A stretch of DNA of 64,000 nt from Akkermansia sp. (GCA_017517385.1 JAFWZG010000052.1:17039-81038), one strand, 5' to 3'. Counted from the stretch's first letter, positions 1 to 9,521 are shown. The notes: a model not told the origin generated them from the sequence alone. Translations and numbers: made by a program.

Positions 1-1716
1 TATAACCTCTTTTTGTGCAGTATGATTTCCGTTTTTCAACCCGTCATGGCACAGTGGGCACCCGAACGTCACCCCCAATATGATGCCGCCGCTTCTGTGG
101 ATGCTTCGCAGGTGATGCCTACTGCTCTCAAAATAGCCACGGCTCTTGATGAGCGGTTGGTAGCAAATAGGGCGTATCCTTTCGGCGAAGGGGGCGATGA
201 GAGTGAATTAAGACTTCGCGGGTGGCGGGGTGAGCGTTGTAGTGCCCAGCTGGCGGTTCAGGTCATAGGAGGAGCGGCTGAGCTGAGTGTTTCTTGTGAT
301 GGGCTTTGCATGGGTGATTCAAAAATCGATGCTCAGGTAAGTATGCTGAGATATACGCAGGCTGAAGGCGTTATTGTGGCGGATGTTATCGGCAACGATG
401 GCAGTTGTTATAATCCTGTCGGAGTGAATCGCGGCGTATGGTTCAGTGTGGATATTCCGCGTGCTGCTCAACCCGGCGTATACCGTGGTACAGTGGAAGT
501 GACAGCCCCGGGCTGTGAGGCTGTGGGGCTTCCGGTGGAACTTGAGGTGCAGGAGGCGGTGCTTCCTGCTCCTGCAGATTGGAAGTTTCATTTGGATTTG
601 TGGCAACATCCGCAAGCTGTAGCCCGCTGGCATGATGTGGAGCCATGGTCAGAGGCTCACTTTGCCGTCATGCGCCCCCTCATGCAGCGTCTCGCTGAAG
701 CCGGGCAGAAATGCATCACGTGCACGCTACTGGACGAAGCATGGAACGGGCAGACCTACGACTGGTTCCCCTCCATGATTCGCTGGGTGCGAGGAAAAGA
801 TGGAGTTATGCGCTACGATTACAGCGCTCTGGATGCATGGATTACCTTCATGCACGATGAAATTGGCATACGTGAGCAAATCAGTTGCTATTCCATGCTT
901 CCATGGCATCTTAAGGTCAAATATTTTGACGAGACTACGGGTAAATGGGCGGAGATGAAGGCTGAGCCCGGGGAACCTTCCTTTGAACAAGTGTGGGCTC
1001 CGTTCCTGCAGGATTTCTATCGCCACATGCAGGAAAAGGGCTGGGCGGAGAAAACATGTATTGCCATTGATGAGCGCCCGGATTACATGGTGAGAGCTGC
1101 CATGGAGCTGGTGCGGCAGCATGCTCCCGGCTTCCGTATTGCCTCTGCCGTGGATAAGCCGTCCGAGCTTACTCGCTCAGTATATAATATTTCTCCCGTA
1201 ATCACCCATGCCGGTACTACACTGGGTGAGCTCTTACAGGAGCGCCGCAAAGCCGGGTTCATTACGACGTTTTACGTGTGCCTCCATCCAGCACGCCCTA
1301 ATACTTTTACGTGTTCTGTTCCTGCTGAGGCTGAGTGGCTCGGGCTTTTCGCTGCCGCCAATCATTTGGATGGCTTCCTGCGCTGGGCCTATAATTCATG
1401 GAACAGAAATCCGCTTGCATGCACGGACTTTGTTCATTGGCCTTCCGGGGATTGCTTCCTTGTGTATCCCGGCAACAGGAGCTCCATCCGCTTTGAACGT
1501 TTGCGCGATGGTGTGGAAGATTTCGAGAAGATTCAGATTCTACGTGCTCGCGCGAGTGAGTCCGAACATGCAGCAGCAGCCGTTGCTGAGATGAATCGGC
1601 GCTTGGCTGAGATTTTTACCGTGGCGAGAAGCGCAGGAACTTCTCATACCGAGGATGTTCTGCGGGCGCAGGAGATAATGGAGGAAACTCGCCAAGCCCT
1701 TGATAGGGGGAAGTAA
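1..1716 (+). CDS. Secreted DUF4091/GH123-like glycoside hydrolase-family protein, 5' end outside window
   Basis: The reading frame is open to the left edge, so the start codon is probably outside the window. The first visible residues are hydrophobic (ISVFQPVMAQ) and look like the end of a signal peptide, which suggests export. The centre is a Trp/Tyr/Asp-rich region like TIM-barrel glycoside hydrolases, with CIAIDERPD near residue 350. The C-terminal part (GFLRWAYNSWNRNP, then FERLRDGVEDFEK) is the typical tail of DUF4091 proteins, which relate to the GH123 N-acetyl-galactosaminidases. A role in degrading host or microbial glycans is inferred from the family; the substrate cannot be read from the sequence. 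It converges on the DUF2851 gene with only 10 nt between stops. Confidence 0.65.
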   Translation, partial: YNLFLCSMISVFQPVMAQWAPERHPQYDAAASVDASQVMPTALKIATALDERLVANRAYPFGEGGDESELRLRGWRGERCSAQLAVQVIGGAAELSVSCDGLCMGDSKIDAQVSMLRYTQAEGVIVADVIGNDGSCYNPVGVNRGVWFSVDIPRAAQPGVYRGTVEVTAPGCEAVGLPVELEVQEAVLPAPADWKFHLDLWQHPQAVARWHDVEPWSEAHFAVMRPLMQRLAEAGQKCITCTLLDEAWNGQTYDWFPSMIRWVRGKDGVMRYDYSALDAWITFMHDEIGIREQISCYSMLPWHLKVKYFDETTGKWAEMKAEPGEPSFEQVWAPFLQDFYRHMQEKGWAEKTCIAIDERPDYMVRAAMELVRQHAPGFRIASAVDKPSELTRSVYNISPVITHAGTTLGELLQERRKAGFITTFYVCLHPARPNTFTCSVPAEAEWLGLFAAANHLDGFLRWAYNSWNRNPLACTDFVHWPSGDCFLVYPGNRSSIRFERLRDGVEDFEKIQILRARASESEHAAAAVAEMNRRLAEIFTVARSAGTSHTEDVLRAQEIMEETRQALDRGK

Positions 1717-1726
1717 GAGCCTGAAA

Positions 1727-3106
1727 TCAGCTTAAGGTCCAATCTGCCAGCTGCTCTGGGAACAGGCAGTCTCGGCAGGAGTTGGTGGAGCAGAAGTCTG
1801 TATTTATCTGAAGCAGGGCCTGCTGGGCGTACATCATCGGCAGGAGGGAAAGGGCGTCTTCGCGGTCGCCGAAGAGGTGCTGGGCTGTCGTCAGCACTTT
1901 CTGCGGAATGTTCCTGTTTTTCATGCTGAGGTAGGTTTGCCAAGCAAAGGTCGCTTCATCCTGCACATAGACGTGGTTCACGAGGAAATCCTTCACGCGT
2001 TCCTCGCCGATGAGCGCCGCTTTTGCTGAGAGTTTAGAGGAAGGCAGGGAGCAGCGCTCATTCCAGTACGGGTGACTGAGGGATGTGAGCAGGCGTGAGA
2101 GTTCTTTGGCGTGCTCTGCTGTAAGGCGGTTCTTTATCGAGCTCCAGTGTGCAGCAGCTAGGGCCAAGGCAGCCACGCGGCGGTGCGGGTGGTTTGCCGG
2201 GCGCAGCGGTGCATAGCGCCAAGGCAGGGCGCGACCTTCACTCAGAGCAAACTCTTCTCTCCTTGCCCACCAGCCATCCCACACCCGGCGGTGGTAATCT
2301 CTGGCGTCGCCGTCAGCCTGCGCCGGTAGCATAGGGACGAGGAAGCCAGCTGTGCCGAAAAGGATGCTTTCTGCCTGGTTTCTGATAGCATGCAGCGGAG
2401 CTCGGCGGGCCAGTAGCTGCATAGGTACTTTATTGATTTTGTACCCGAGCGTTTCAGCCAGAGCCTCGTACCATGCTTGGTTCGTGCCGACGATTTCGGC
2501 TTTTCGGCGGAAAATGCGGCGTTTATTTTGTGCTCGATAGGCAGCGGCTGCTTTCAGTAGAAGCTTTATTCCGCTGATGGGAAGGGCGGAAAGAGGTGTT
2601 CGGCAGAAGCCCGCACAATCCCGGGGTAGGGGCTTACCGGCACCGGTCGCTGCTCGGAGAGTCTGCTGCGGAATGGGGAGAATGGGGATATCCCGGTGCT
2701 GTTCATTACGTGTGTACCAGCCGGCAGGAGGCGGTGCAAGTACCACGTGAAGTATTACCTGATTGAAATCCGGGTTGGCTCCGTGCCCATGGCGTTCCCA
2801 GTCCTGCGCGGTGGGGTCAATTTCAATATCGCCGCGCATGCGCGCACCATCGATTTCAATCTCGGCGCGCAGGAAATCGGGGCCAACGCTGCGATTCCAC
2901 TCGCCAAAGTCTAGTATGTGCACCTTGCCGTGGCGCAGCGTGTCGCCTTCAGAACCCAGAAGGCCTGAGTGCCAGAGCGCTTGTACTTCCAGCTCTGAAG
3001 GGCGCTCTATTTCACACTCATCCGCCTCAGCGAGACCGAATCCGCAGTGCACCTGTTCCACAAGGTTGCGGTAAGCCTCGGCCAGTCGCTGACTGTCATT
3101 ATTCAT
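1727..3106 (-). CDS. DUF2851 family protein
   Basis: The protein has 459 residues. It matches the DUF2851 pattern: an N-terminal ExxLQxLWxxG-like segment (ELEVQALWHSGLL), then GPDFLRAEIEIDG and GDIEIDPTAQDWERHGH, and a Cys-rich C-terminus (CSTNSCRDCLFP) that could bind metal. The function of the family is unknown. The start is set at MNNDSQ because this ATG overlaps the stop codon of the upstream STAS gene as TGATG, a typical translational-coupling arrangement; an in-frame ORF extends further upstream but lies inside the STAS gene. It is the last gene of the hemC-STAS-DUF2851 operon. Confidence 0.75.
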   Translation of the reverse strand: MNNDSQRLAEAYRNLVEQVHCGFGLAEADECEIERPSELEVQALWHSGLLGSEGDTLRHGKVHILDFGEWNRSVGPDFLRAEIEIDGARMRGDIEIDPTAQDWERHGHGANPDFNQVILHVVLAPPPAGWYTRNEQHRDIPILPIPQQTLRAATGAGKPLPRDCAGFCRTPLSALPISGIKLLLKAAAAYRAQNKRRIFRRKAEIVGTNQAWYEALAETLGYKINKVPMQLLARRAPLHAIRNQAESILFGTAGFLVPMLPAQADGDARDYHRRVWDGWWARREEFALSEGRALPWRYAPLRPANHPHRRVAALALAAAHWSSIKNRLTAEHAKELSRLLTSLSHPYWNERCSLPSSKLSAKAALIGEERVKDFLVNHVYVQDEATFAWQTYLSMKNRNIPQKVLTTAQHLFGDREDALSLLPMMYAQQALLQINTDFCSTNSCRDCLFPEQLADWTLS

Positions 3107-3660
3107 CAGGCGTTCTCCTCGCCCATGTCGATGTGGCGCTGGAGGTCTTCTTCCAGCGTTTCGCATACGTAACCGAATGTTTCGTCATTCTTCTTGCTCA
3201 TGGCTCGCAGCGTGTTGTGCGCCTCCAGCACATGACGGGTGCGGTCAATCTCGCTCATTTCACGGTGTTCATCTTCCACTGCGGCTTCTGTATCCTGTGC
3301 CAGAACGCTGCGGCGCTCGGCCAGTTCTTCTCGCCAGCTAGCATCCGGAGGATCCAGTTCCAGAAGCATATCCAGCCCGAGGCTTTCCATGGCATCCAGT
3401 GTGCGGCGGGTGGGGGAAGCCACCTGTACACTGCCGCCTACGGCCATGCATTTACGGGCAAGGCCGGCCAGAGTTCCCATGAAAGTGGAGTCCACGCCCG
3501 GGCAGACTTCTAAATCCACTACGATGGTATTTCCTCCGTTTTCCAGATATTTTTCAGCCAGAGTCTTGAGAGCTGGGCTGTTCACGAAACACCCGCGGCT
3601 CGCGCAGCGTATCCACAGGCAGTCGTGAAATTCGTGATAGGTGAGGGTGGTAACAGACAT
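3106..3660 (-). CDS. STAS-domain protein (anti-sigma factor antagonist-like)
   Basis: This is a 184-residue protein. Residues 1-100 form a STAS domain with the sequence GVDSTFMGTLAGLARKC, where the Ser after Asp is at the position phosphorylated in SpoIIAA/RsbV-type antagonists. Residues 100-184 are a charged, probably helical extension ending in EENA. In the family such proteins bind anti-sigma kinases in partner switching, but no kinase or sigma factor gene is adjacent here. The start lies 9 nt after the hemC stop, so it is probably cotranscribed with hemC. No Shine-Dalgarno sequence is evident. Confidence 0.75.
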   Translation of the reverse strand: MSVTTLTYHEFHDCLWIRCASRGCFVNSPALKTLAEKYLENGGNTIVVDLEVCPGVDSTFMGTLAGLARKCMAVGGSVQVASPTRRTLDAMESLGLDMLLELDPPDASWREELAERRSVLAQDTEAAVEDEHREMSEIDRTRHVLEAHNTLRAMSKKNDETFGYVCETLEEDLQRHIDMGEENA

Positions 3661-3669
3661 GGGGAAAAT

Positions 3670-4602
3670 TTAGTTGAGATGGGGCTCGAGTTTAGCATAA
3701 GCATCCTTGCCGAGCTGCTCAGGATTATCAGCCGGGCCGCGATGCGTGATGCGAATGGGCATGCCGTTGGGCATGAAGTAAATGGCGCGGAACATCATGA
3801 AGTCGCCATTGCAGGTGGCGTAACCGGCCACCGGTACGGAGCAGTCTGCCTGCAGTGCTGCCAAGAAGGCTCGCTCAGCTCTCACACATAGTGCGCTTTC
3901 CTCGTCATTCACGGGGGCTACGAGCTCACGAGTGGCTGCATCATCAGCACGAATCTCTAGTGCGATAGCACCCTGACAGAGCGCGGGCATGAAGGAATCC
4001 TTACCCATGTCCACGATGCTCAGTTGGGTACCGTCAAAGGTAAGGGAATCACCGGTGTAGCCGAGGCGGTTAAGGCCTGCGCGAGCCAGCACGATGCCGT
4101 CCATATCCGGACTTTCAATGAGTTTGCGCAGGCGGGTTTGCACATTACCGCGAATGGACGTGGTGGTGGCGGTGCCGCTCCAGTATGTGCGCACCATCTG
4201 CTCGCGGCGTACACTGCTGGTGCCGAGGGTGAGGCGCTTGGTATTAGCTCCTTTCTTGAGTATCAGTGCATCCCAGATTTCTTCTCGAGGCAGAATGGCT
4301 GCCAGTTCGAAGCCTTCAGCCATCTGGCCGGGCATATCTTTCAGGCTGTGCACGGCGCAGTCAATCTCACCGGCTGCCAGGGCGCGCTCAATGGCGGCTA
4401 CGAACACGCCTTTATCTTGCGTGCCTGCGGTTTTGTTCACGCAGCACAGCGGGATGTCCGTATGCGCGTCTCCATCAGTATGAATGATGACAATCTCTGT
4501 GTCCAGTTCAGGAGTCTGCGCCTTAAGCGCAGCCACTGCGAGCTCAGCTTGCTTGAGGGCCAGTTCACTGCCACGGGTGCCAATTCTGATGGTTCTACTC
4601 AT
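3670..4602 (-). CDS. hemC: Porphobilinogen deaminase (hydroxymethylbilane synthase)
   Basis: This enzyme joins four porphobilinogen molecules into hydroxymethylbilane in tetrapyrrole synthesis. The 310-residue protein begins IRIGTRGSELALKQAE, a hallmark N-terminus, and carries DCSVPVAGYA with Cys near residue 254, which attaches the dipyrromethane cofactor. The length agrees with the bacterial family. A longer ORF exists upstream, but a promoter (TTGCAG-17-TAGAAT) ends 7 nt before the ATG at 4602, so this ATG is the likely start of a leaderless mRNA. It leads an operon with the STAS and DUF2851 genes. No other heme gene is nearby. Confidence 0.95.
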   Translation of the reverse strand: MSRTIRIGTRGSELALKQAELAVAALKAQTPELDTEIVIIHTDGDAHTDIPLCCVNKTAGTQDKGVFVAAIERALAAGEIDCAVHSLKDMPGQMAEGFELAAILPREEIWDALILKKGANTKRLTLGTSSVRREQMVRTYWSGTATTTSIRGNVQTRLRKLIESPDMDGIVLARAGLNRLGYTGDSLTFDGTQLSIVDMGKDSFMPALCQGAIALEIRADDAATRELVAPVNDEESALCVRAERAFLAALQADCSVPVAGYATCNGDFMMFRAIYFMPNGMPIRITHRGPADNPEQLGKDAYAKLEPHLN

Positions 4603-4609
4603 GCCATAC

Positions 4610-4638
4610 ATTCTACCCTTTCCTTGGCTCTTCTGCAA
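4610..4638 (-). promoter_or_regulatory. Promoter of hemC operon, leaderless type
   Basis: On the minus strand TTGCAG (4633-4638), a 17-bp spacer and TAGAAT (4610-4615) are followed after 7 nt by the hemC ATG. The expected transcription start coincides with the start codon. Confidence 0.75.
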
Positions 4639-4705
4639 GCAAAATCGGCATCCCTTCACGAAAAAATCTGCTACGTATAACAGGATGCTTCTCGCGGATA
4701 AAAAT

Positions 4706-4737
4706 ACACCGGGCTGATGCTCTCATCAACCCGGTGT
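4706..4737 (-). terminator. Intrinsic terminator of gpmI
   Basis: A 14-bp stem with one mismatch (4706-4719 against 4724-4737) closes a 4-nt loop. On the minus strand it is followed by ATTTTTA. It lies just downstream of the gpmI stop and separates gpmI from the hemC promoter. Confidence 0.75.
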
Positions 4738-4758
4738 GAAAGTGATGTTGTGGTTGCT

Positions 4759-6294
4759 TTACTTGGTCACCAAGCTGTGGCCTGTCATCTCAGCGGGCTG
4801 GGCGATGCCGAGCAGGCTGAGCAGGGTGGGGGAGATGTCGGCCAGAATGCCGTCCGACATCTTCACCTCGTCCTGATCGGGGCCGCAATAGATGAGGTCC
4901 ACAAGGTTGGTGGTGTGAGCGGTGTTCGGGGAGCCGTCCGGGTTCATCATGTTCTCGCAGTTACCGTGGTCTGCGCAGATGAGGCAGCAGCCGCCGAGCT
5001 CGAGAATCTTGGTAACGCTCTTCTCCAAGGCCTTGTCCACCGCCTCACAGGCGGTGATGCCGGCCTCAAGGTAACCGGTGTGGCCCACCATGTCCGGGTT
5101 GGCGAAGTTCATGATGGCGATATCGTAGTTAGCGATAGCGTCCACGAACTTGTCAGCCACTTCACCCACGCTCATCTGGGGCTTGAGGTCATAGGTAGCC
5201 ACCTCACGGGGGGAGGGTACAAGGATGCGGTCTTCGCCTTCGAACTGAGTCTCCACGCCGCCGTTGAAGAAGAAGGTCACGTGAGCGTACTTCTCCGTTT
5301 CAGCGATGCGCAGCTGCTTGAGGCCTGCAGCGGCGATAACCTCGCCAAGGATGTTGGTGAGCTGCTCCTGCTCGAACACCACCGGAGTGGGGTAGCAGGC
5401 TTCATACTCGGACATGGTGATGTAGTGCACGTGGGGGTGTACACCGCGGTCGAAGCCGTCAAAGTCATCATAGATGAAGGCACGAGAGAGTTCGCGGGCA
5501 CGGTCAGCACGGAAGTTGAAGAAGAATACCACGTCTTCATCACGTACGCGCTGGGTGTCACCCTCGCAGAAGATGGCGGGCTTGAGGAACTCGTCCGTCA
5601 CGCCGCCCTCGTAGCTTTTCTCTGCGTACTCGGCGGGAGTGCAGGAGCACTGCTCTCCTTTGCCCAGCACGATGGCGTCCCAGCCAACCTGTACGCGGTC
5701 CCAGCGCTTATCGCGGTCCATGGCGTAGAAGCGGCCCACCACGGTAGCAATCTTGGCACCGTATGGAGCTACGGCGTCCTGCAGCTGGCTGAGGAAACCG
5801 GCACCGCTCTTGGGGTCGGTGTCGCGGCCGTCAGTGATAGCGTGAATCATGATGTCCTTAACACCTGCCTCAGCAGCAATCTTCACTACGCCGATAAGGT
5901 GCTCGATGTGGGAGTGCACACCGCCGTCAGACACAAGGCCGAGAAGGTGCAGGCGGGTGCCGGCGGCCTTGGCGAAGGCTTCAGTGATAACAGGGTTCTT
6001 AGCGAGGGAGCCATCATTGATGGCGTTGGTGATGCGGCAAAGGTCCTGGAAAACAACGCGGCCGGCACCCAGATTCAGGTGACCTACCTCGGAGTTACCC
6101 ATCTGGCCGTCGGGAAGGCCGACATCCTGGCCGCTGGCGCCCAGCATGGAGTGCGGGCAGGTAGCCAGCAGCTTGTCAGTGAAAGGAGTATTGGCGAGCA
6201 CGGTAGCGTCGCCCGTCTGCTTGGCGGCTTCCGGCCCCTGAGGGTTGCGGCCCCAGCCGTCACGAATAATCAGAACTACGGGTTTATTAGCCAT
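4759..6294 (-). CDS. gpmI: 2,3-bisphosphoglycerate-independent phosphoglycerate mutase
   Basis: This glycolytic enzyme interconverts 3- and 2-phosphoglycerate and uses two Mn ions and a phosphoserine intermediate. The 511-residue protein shows the alkaline-phosphatase-superfamily metal motif near the N-terminus (LIIRDGWG, Asp12), the catalytic serine motif GQMGNSEVGH (Ser68), and the C-terminal metal site ICADHGNCE. Length and motif order are normal for the family. The start follows a promoter (TTCACA-17-TATAAT) by 6 nt, so the message is probably leaderless. It is monocistronic with its own terminator. Confidence 0.96.
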   Translation of the reverse strand: MANKPVVLIIRDGWGRNPQGPEAAKQTGDATVLANTPFTDKLLATCPHSMLGASGQDVGLPDGQMGNSEVGHLNLGAGRVVFQDLCRITNAINDGSLAKNPVITEAFAKAAGTRLHLLGLVSDGGVHSHIEHLIGVVKIAAEAGVKDIMIHAITDGRDTDPKSGAGFLSQLQDAVAPYGAKIATVVGRFYAMDRDKRWDRVQVGWDAIVLGKGEQCSCTPAEYAEKSYEGGVTDEFLKPAIFCEGDTQRVRDEDVVFFFNFRADRARELSRAFIYDDFDGFDRGVHPHVHYITMSEYEACYPTPVVFEQEQLTNILGEVIAAAGLKQLRIAETEKYAHVTFFFNGGVETQFEGEDRILVPSPREVATYDLKPQMSVGEVADKFVDAIANYDIAIMNFANPDMVGHTGYLEAGITACEAVDKALEKSVTKILELGGCCLICADHGNCENMMNPDGSPNTAHTTNLVDLIYCGPDQDEVKMSDGILADISPTLLSLLGIAQPAEMTGHSLVTK

Positions 6295-6300
6295 GGGGCT

Positions 6301-6329
6301 ATTATACCACTTGTGAGTGCGTTTGTGAA
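6301..6329 (-). promoter_or_regulatory. Promoter of gpmI, leaderless type
   Basis: On the minus strand TTCACA (6324-6329), 17 bp and a perfect TATAAT (6301-6306) end 6 nt before the gpmI ATG at 6294. Confidence 0.75.
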
Positions 6330-6390
6330 GTCAAAATGCTGTTCTTGCGTGCGAATTCTGCCATATCCGTGGTGAAGGCAGCCTTTGTGC

Positions 6391-6419
6391 TTGCGTGGGG
6401 GGATGAGCTGGGGTAGAAT
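6391..6419 (+). promoter_or_regulatory. Promoter of M20 dipeptidase gene, leaderless type
   Basis: TTGCGT (6391-6396), a 17-bp spacer and TAGAAT (6414-6419) are followed after 7 nt by the ATG at 6427. Confidence 0.75.
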
Positions 6420-6426
6420 GCAGTGC

Positions 6427-7767
6427 ATGAGCAAGCTGGATGATCTTTTCGCTTTTCTGAGTATTCCGAGCGTATCAGCCGTGGCAGAGTATGCCCCTGA
6501 GGTGGAACGCTGCGCTGATTTTCTTGTGACCAAGTTGGCCTCTCTTGGCTTTGATGCCGTGAAACATATGACGGACATTCACCCCATCGTGGTGGCTCAT
6601 AGTCCGAAAGTGGAGGGCGCTCCCACGGTGCTGATTTATGGTCATTATGATGTGATGCCCGTTGACCCTCTGAACGAGTGGCACAGCGACCCCTTCAAAC
6701 CCGAGGTGCGTGATGGCCGCGTGTATGCTCGCGGTGCTTCTGACGATAAGGGTGAGATAATGGCTCACATTCTGGGTGTGGAGGAAATTATCCGCAAGGA
6801 TGGTGCTCTGCCGCTGAATGTTATTTTCCTGCTTGAAGGTGAAGAAGAGCGTGGCAGTACGAGCTTGTTTGAGTTCATGCAGAAGCCGGAGGTCAGGGAG
6901 CTTCTTGCTTGTGATGTGATTGTTGTGAGCGATACCGGCATGGCCGCTCCGGATGTGCCTTCTCTTTCTTACGGCCTGAAGGGTCTGTGCTGTTTTGAAC
7001 TGGAAGTATCCGCTCCCTGCATGGACTTGCACTCCGGCGTGTTCGGTGGCGCTGTGGCAAATCCCATCACCACGCTTTGCGAGATGGTGGCTTCCACACA
7101 TGACGCTGATAACCACGTGACAGTGGAAGGCTTTTACGATGGCGTAAGTGATATCGCTGAGTGGGAGCGTGAGAGCTGGCGCCGTGTGCCCAGTATGAGC
7201 AATGATGAGCTGGCCGAACTTACCGGTGTGCCTGAGCTGCGTACGGAAACCGGTTACACCGGCGCTGAGTGTGTATATGCGCGTCCCACCTTTGAGCTCA
7301 ACGGCATTTCCGGCGGTTACGAAGGCGAGGGCTCCAAGACCGTTATCCCCACCAAGGCCCTGGCTAAGATGAGCTGCCGCCTCGTGCCCGGTCAGGATCC
7401 GGAGGATATTCTGGATAAGGTGGAGGCTCACTTCCGCAAGGTGTGCCCTCCGAGCGTGCGCATGAAGTTTACCCGTCAGCATGGTGGTGAGGCTTACCTG
7501 AGCGACCCGCACTCTGCTTGGGGCAAAGCTGCTCAGAAGGCTCTGGAGATGACCTTCGGCAATCCTCCCGTACTAGTGCGTGAAGGTGGCTCCATTCCGA
7601 TTATTGCAGAAGTCAGCAAGGTACTCGGCAAGGATGCTATCTTCCTCGGCATGGACCTGCCGGATGCCCGCATTCACTCCCCGAACGAAAATATGCGCGT
7701 GGAGATTTTCGAGAAGGGTATCTGCATGGCAGAGAACCTGCTGCGCCTCATGGCTGCCGCTGAGTAA
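6427..7767 (+). CDS. M20-family metallo-dipeptidase
   Basis: The 446-residue protein is a zinc-dependent M20 peptidase, probably a cytoplasmic dipeptidase (CNDP/PepV-like). Metal ligands are visible in order: His73 in YGHYDV, Asp106/107 in ASDDKGE, Glu139/140 in LLEGEEERGS, and a late His in ARIHSPNE. The central dimerisation domain contains MDLHSGVFGGAVANP. There is no signal peptide. The ATG at 6427 is chosen over an upstream in-frame start because the promoter -10 box overlaps that extension. It is followed after 11 nt by an ABC ATPase gene, so the two may be cotranscribed. The exact substrate is unknown. Confidence 0.88.
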   Translation: MSKLDDLFAFLSIPSVSAVAEYAPEVERCADFLVTKLASLGFDAVKHMTDIHPIVVAHSPKVEGAPTVLIYGHYDVMPVDPLNEWHSDPFKPEVRDGRVYARGASDDKGEIMAHILGVEEIIRKDGALPLNVIFLLEGEEERGSTSLFEFMQKPEVRELLACDVIVVSDTGMAAPDVPSLSYGLKGLCCFELEVSAPCMDLHSGVFGGAVANPITTLCEMVASTHDADNHVTVEGFYDGVSDIAEWERESWRRVPSMSNDELAELTGVPELRTETGYTGAECVYARPTFELNGISGGYEGEGSKTVIPTKALAKMSCRLVPGQDPEDILDKVEAHFRKVCPPSVRMKFTRQHGGEAYLSDPHSAWGKAAQKALEMTFGNPPVLVREGGSIPIIAEVSKVLGKDAIFLGMDLPDARIHSPNENMRVEIFEKGICMAENLLRLMAAAE

Positions 7768-7778
7768 ATCATATTTCG

Positions 7779-8648
7779 ATGAGGACTATGAAAGCCGTCG
7801 AGATTCAGGAAATACATAAAACTTTCCCCGGACACTGGGGGAAGGGCGGGGTTTACGCCGTGAAGGGCGTAAGCCTCAGTATTCCCCAAGGCGGCGTTTA
7901 TGGTCTCATTGGCCCGAATGGCTCAGGCAAGAGCACCATCATGAAGGCACTCGTGGGCTTGCTGGCGCCGGATGAAGGTAAATGCACCGTATTCGGCAAG
8001 CCTGCAACTGCCGCGGAGAATCGTCGCGAGATGGGCTTCCTGCCTGAGAATCCTTATTTCTATAAGTTCCTCACCGGTGAGGAAACCGTGCGCTTTTATG
8101 GGCGCCTTTGTGGCCTTCGCGGTGCAGAGCTGAAGGCCCGCACGCAGGAGCTTCTGGAGCTGGTAGGGCTTACGGAGGCTGCCCATCGCCGCTTGGGTGG
8201 ATACTCCAAAGGCATGTTGCAGCGAGTTGGACTGGCTCAGGCTTTGGTGCAGAAGCCGCGCCTGCTTGTGCTAGATGAGCCTACGGCTGGGGTGGATCCT
8301 ATCGGTTCACGGGCAATTCGAGATATTATCCTGAATATCAAAGAGCAGGGGGTTACGGTGTTTCTTTGTTCCCATCTCTTGGAGCAGGTGCAGGAAATTT
8401 GTGACCGCGTGGGGATTCTTTACCGCGGTGTCATGATTGCTGAGGGGACTATGGAGGAGCTCACGCGTGATAACTCCCGCACTGAGCTTACCTTGCGTAA
8501 CCCTTCGCCGGAACTGCTTCAGCAAATCCGTGCCCTCGCAGGAGATGCCCTCCTTGCGGAGCAACCGGCCAGAAACTCACTTGAAAGCGTCTTCCTTCGC
8601 GGTATTCAGGCTAAATTGAAAGAGCAGGAAGAGAAGGCTAAGAGTTAA
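7779..8648 (+). CDS. ABC transporter ATP-binding protein
   Basis: The 289-residue ATPase has Walker A GPNGSGKST (Lys51), the signature YSKGM (142-146, an SGGQ variant typical of CcmA/NatA/drug-export ATPases), Walker B LLVLDEPT (162-169) and the switch His in LCSHLLEQV. The C-terminal 70 residues match the extra domain of ABC-2 type exporters (e.g. gliding or Na+ export ATPases). No permease gene is adjacent, so its membrane partner must be encoded elsewhere. It starts 11 nt after the dipeptidase stop; ATGs at 7779 and 7788 are both possible starts. Confidence 0.88.
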   Translation: MRTMKAVEIQEIHKTFPGHWGKGGVYAVKGVSLSIPQGGVYGLIGPNGSGKSTIMKALVGLLAPDEGKCTVFGKPATAAENRREMGFLPENPYFYKFLTGEETVRFYGRLCGLRGAELKARTQELLELVGLTEAAHRRLGGYSKGMLQRVGLAQALVQKPRLLVLDEPTAGVDPIGSRAIRDIILNIKEQGVTVFLCSHLLEQVQEICDRVGILYRGVMIAEGTMEELTRDNSRTELTLRNPSPELLQQIRALAGDALLAEQPARNSLESVFLRGIQAKLKEQEEKAKS

Positions 8649-8789
8649 GCAATCCGGAGGCTGTCATTTGCGCATTGCCTGCTACTTCTCGGGGGCGAAC
8701 TTATTTTTTCCTATCGCTGGCAAACTTTTGGCTCGCATTTTGCTGCGGAATATGGCAAATTATCTGCCAACGAAGCATTTTCTCCACTC

Positions 8790-9521
8790 ATGAGTGATTC
8801 CTCCTCTCCCAAATACAAGCGTATCCTGCTCAAACTGAGCGGTGAGGCTCTGCGTGCACAGGGCAGCAGAGACAATATTTCCCCGGAAATCGTGGCTCGT
8901 ATCGCCCGCGAGATTGCTGATGCTCAGAAGCAAGGTAATCTCCAGATTGCCATCGTTGTGGGTGGTGGTAACATTTGGCGCGGTGCTAAGGCCAGCGTGC
9001 GTGGCATGGATCGCCCCACTGCTGATTATGTGGGCATGCTTGCCACTGTGATGAATGCTCTTTCTATTTGTTCCGCCGTGCAGGAGGCCGGTGTGCCGGC
9101 TCATGTGATGAGCGCCATTGAGATGAAGAATGTGGCTGAGCCCTATGTGCGCAATACTGCACGTGAGCTGCTGCGTGAGGGGCAGGTGGTTGTGTTCGCC
9201 GCCGGTACCGGTAACCCCTTCTTCAGCACGGATACCGCCGCCGCTCTCCGCGCTTGCGAGATTAATGCCGAGGTCGTCATGAAGGCTACCTCCGTGGATG
9301 GCGTGTACAGCGCTGATCCTAAGGTGGAGCCCACTGCCACCCGTTTCGATCACATCTCTTATGAGGAGTGCATCTCTCGTGAGCTGAAGGTTATGGATCA
9401 GACCGCCTTCACTCTCTGCAAGGACAACAAGAAGCCCATCATGGTGTTTGATATGCACCGGCCCGGTAACATTACCCGTGCGCTCCTCGGTGAGCAGATT
9501 GGCTCTGTGATTAGCGAATAA
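8790..9521 (+). CDS. pyrH: UMP kinase
   Basis: The enzyme phosphorylates UMP to UDP, the first committed step to UTP and CTP. The 243-residue protein has the amino-acid-kinase fold with KRILLKLSGEAL at the N-terminus, VVGGGNIWRG, the UMP-binding stretch GTGNPFFSTDTAA and the C-terminal KPIMVFDM. Length is normal. It is followed by frr (30-nt gap) and a bactofilin gene, forming an operon; pyrH-frr linkage is common in bacteria. The 141 bp upstream contain no clear consensus promoter. Confidence 0.96.
   Translation: MSDSSSPKYKRILLKLSGEALRAQGSRDNISPEIVARIAREIADAQKQGNLQIAIVVGGGNIWRGAKASVRGMDRPTADYVGMLATVMNALSICSAVQEAGVPAHVMSAIEMKNVAEPYVRNTARELLREGQVVVFAAGTGNPFFSTDTAAALRACEINAEVVMKATSVDGVYSADPKVEPTATRFDHISYEECISRELKVMDQTAFTLCKDNKKPIMVFDMHRPGNITRALLGEQIGSVISE

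Noticed and set aside
4717..6375. Long plus-strand open frame (552 codons) over gpmI
   Set aside because: It is antisense to gpmI, whose motifs, promoter and terminator are clear. The encoded protein is unrecognisable and its composition mirrors gpmI codon bias.
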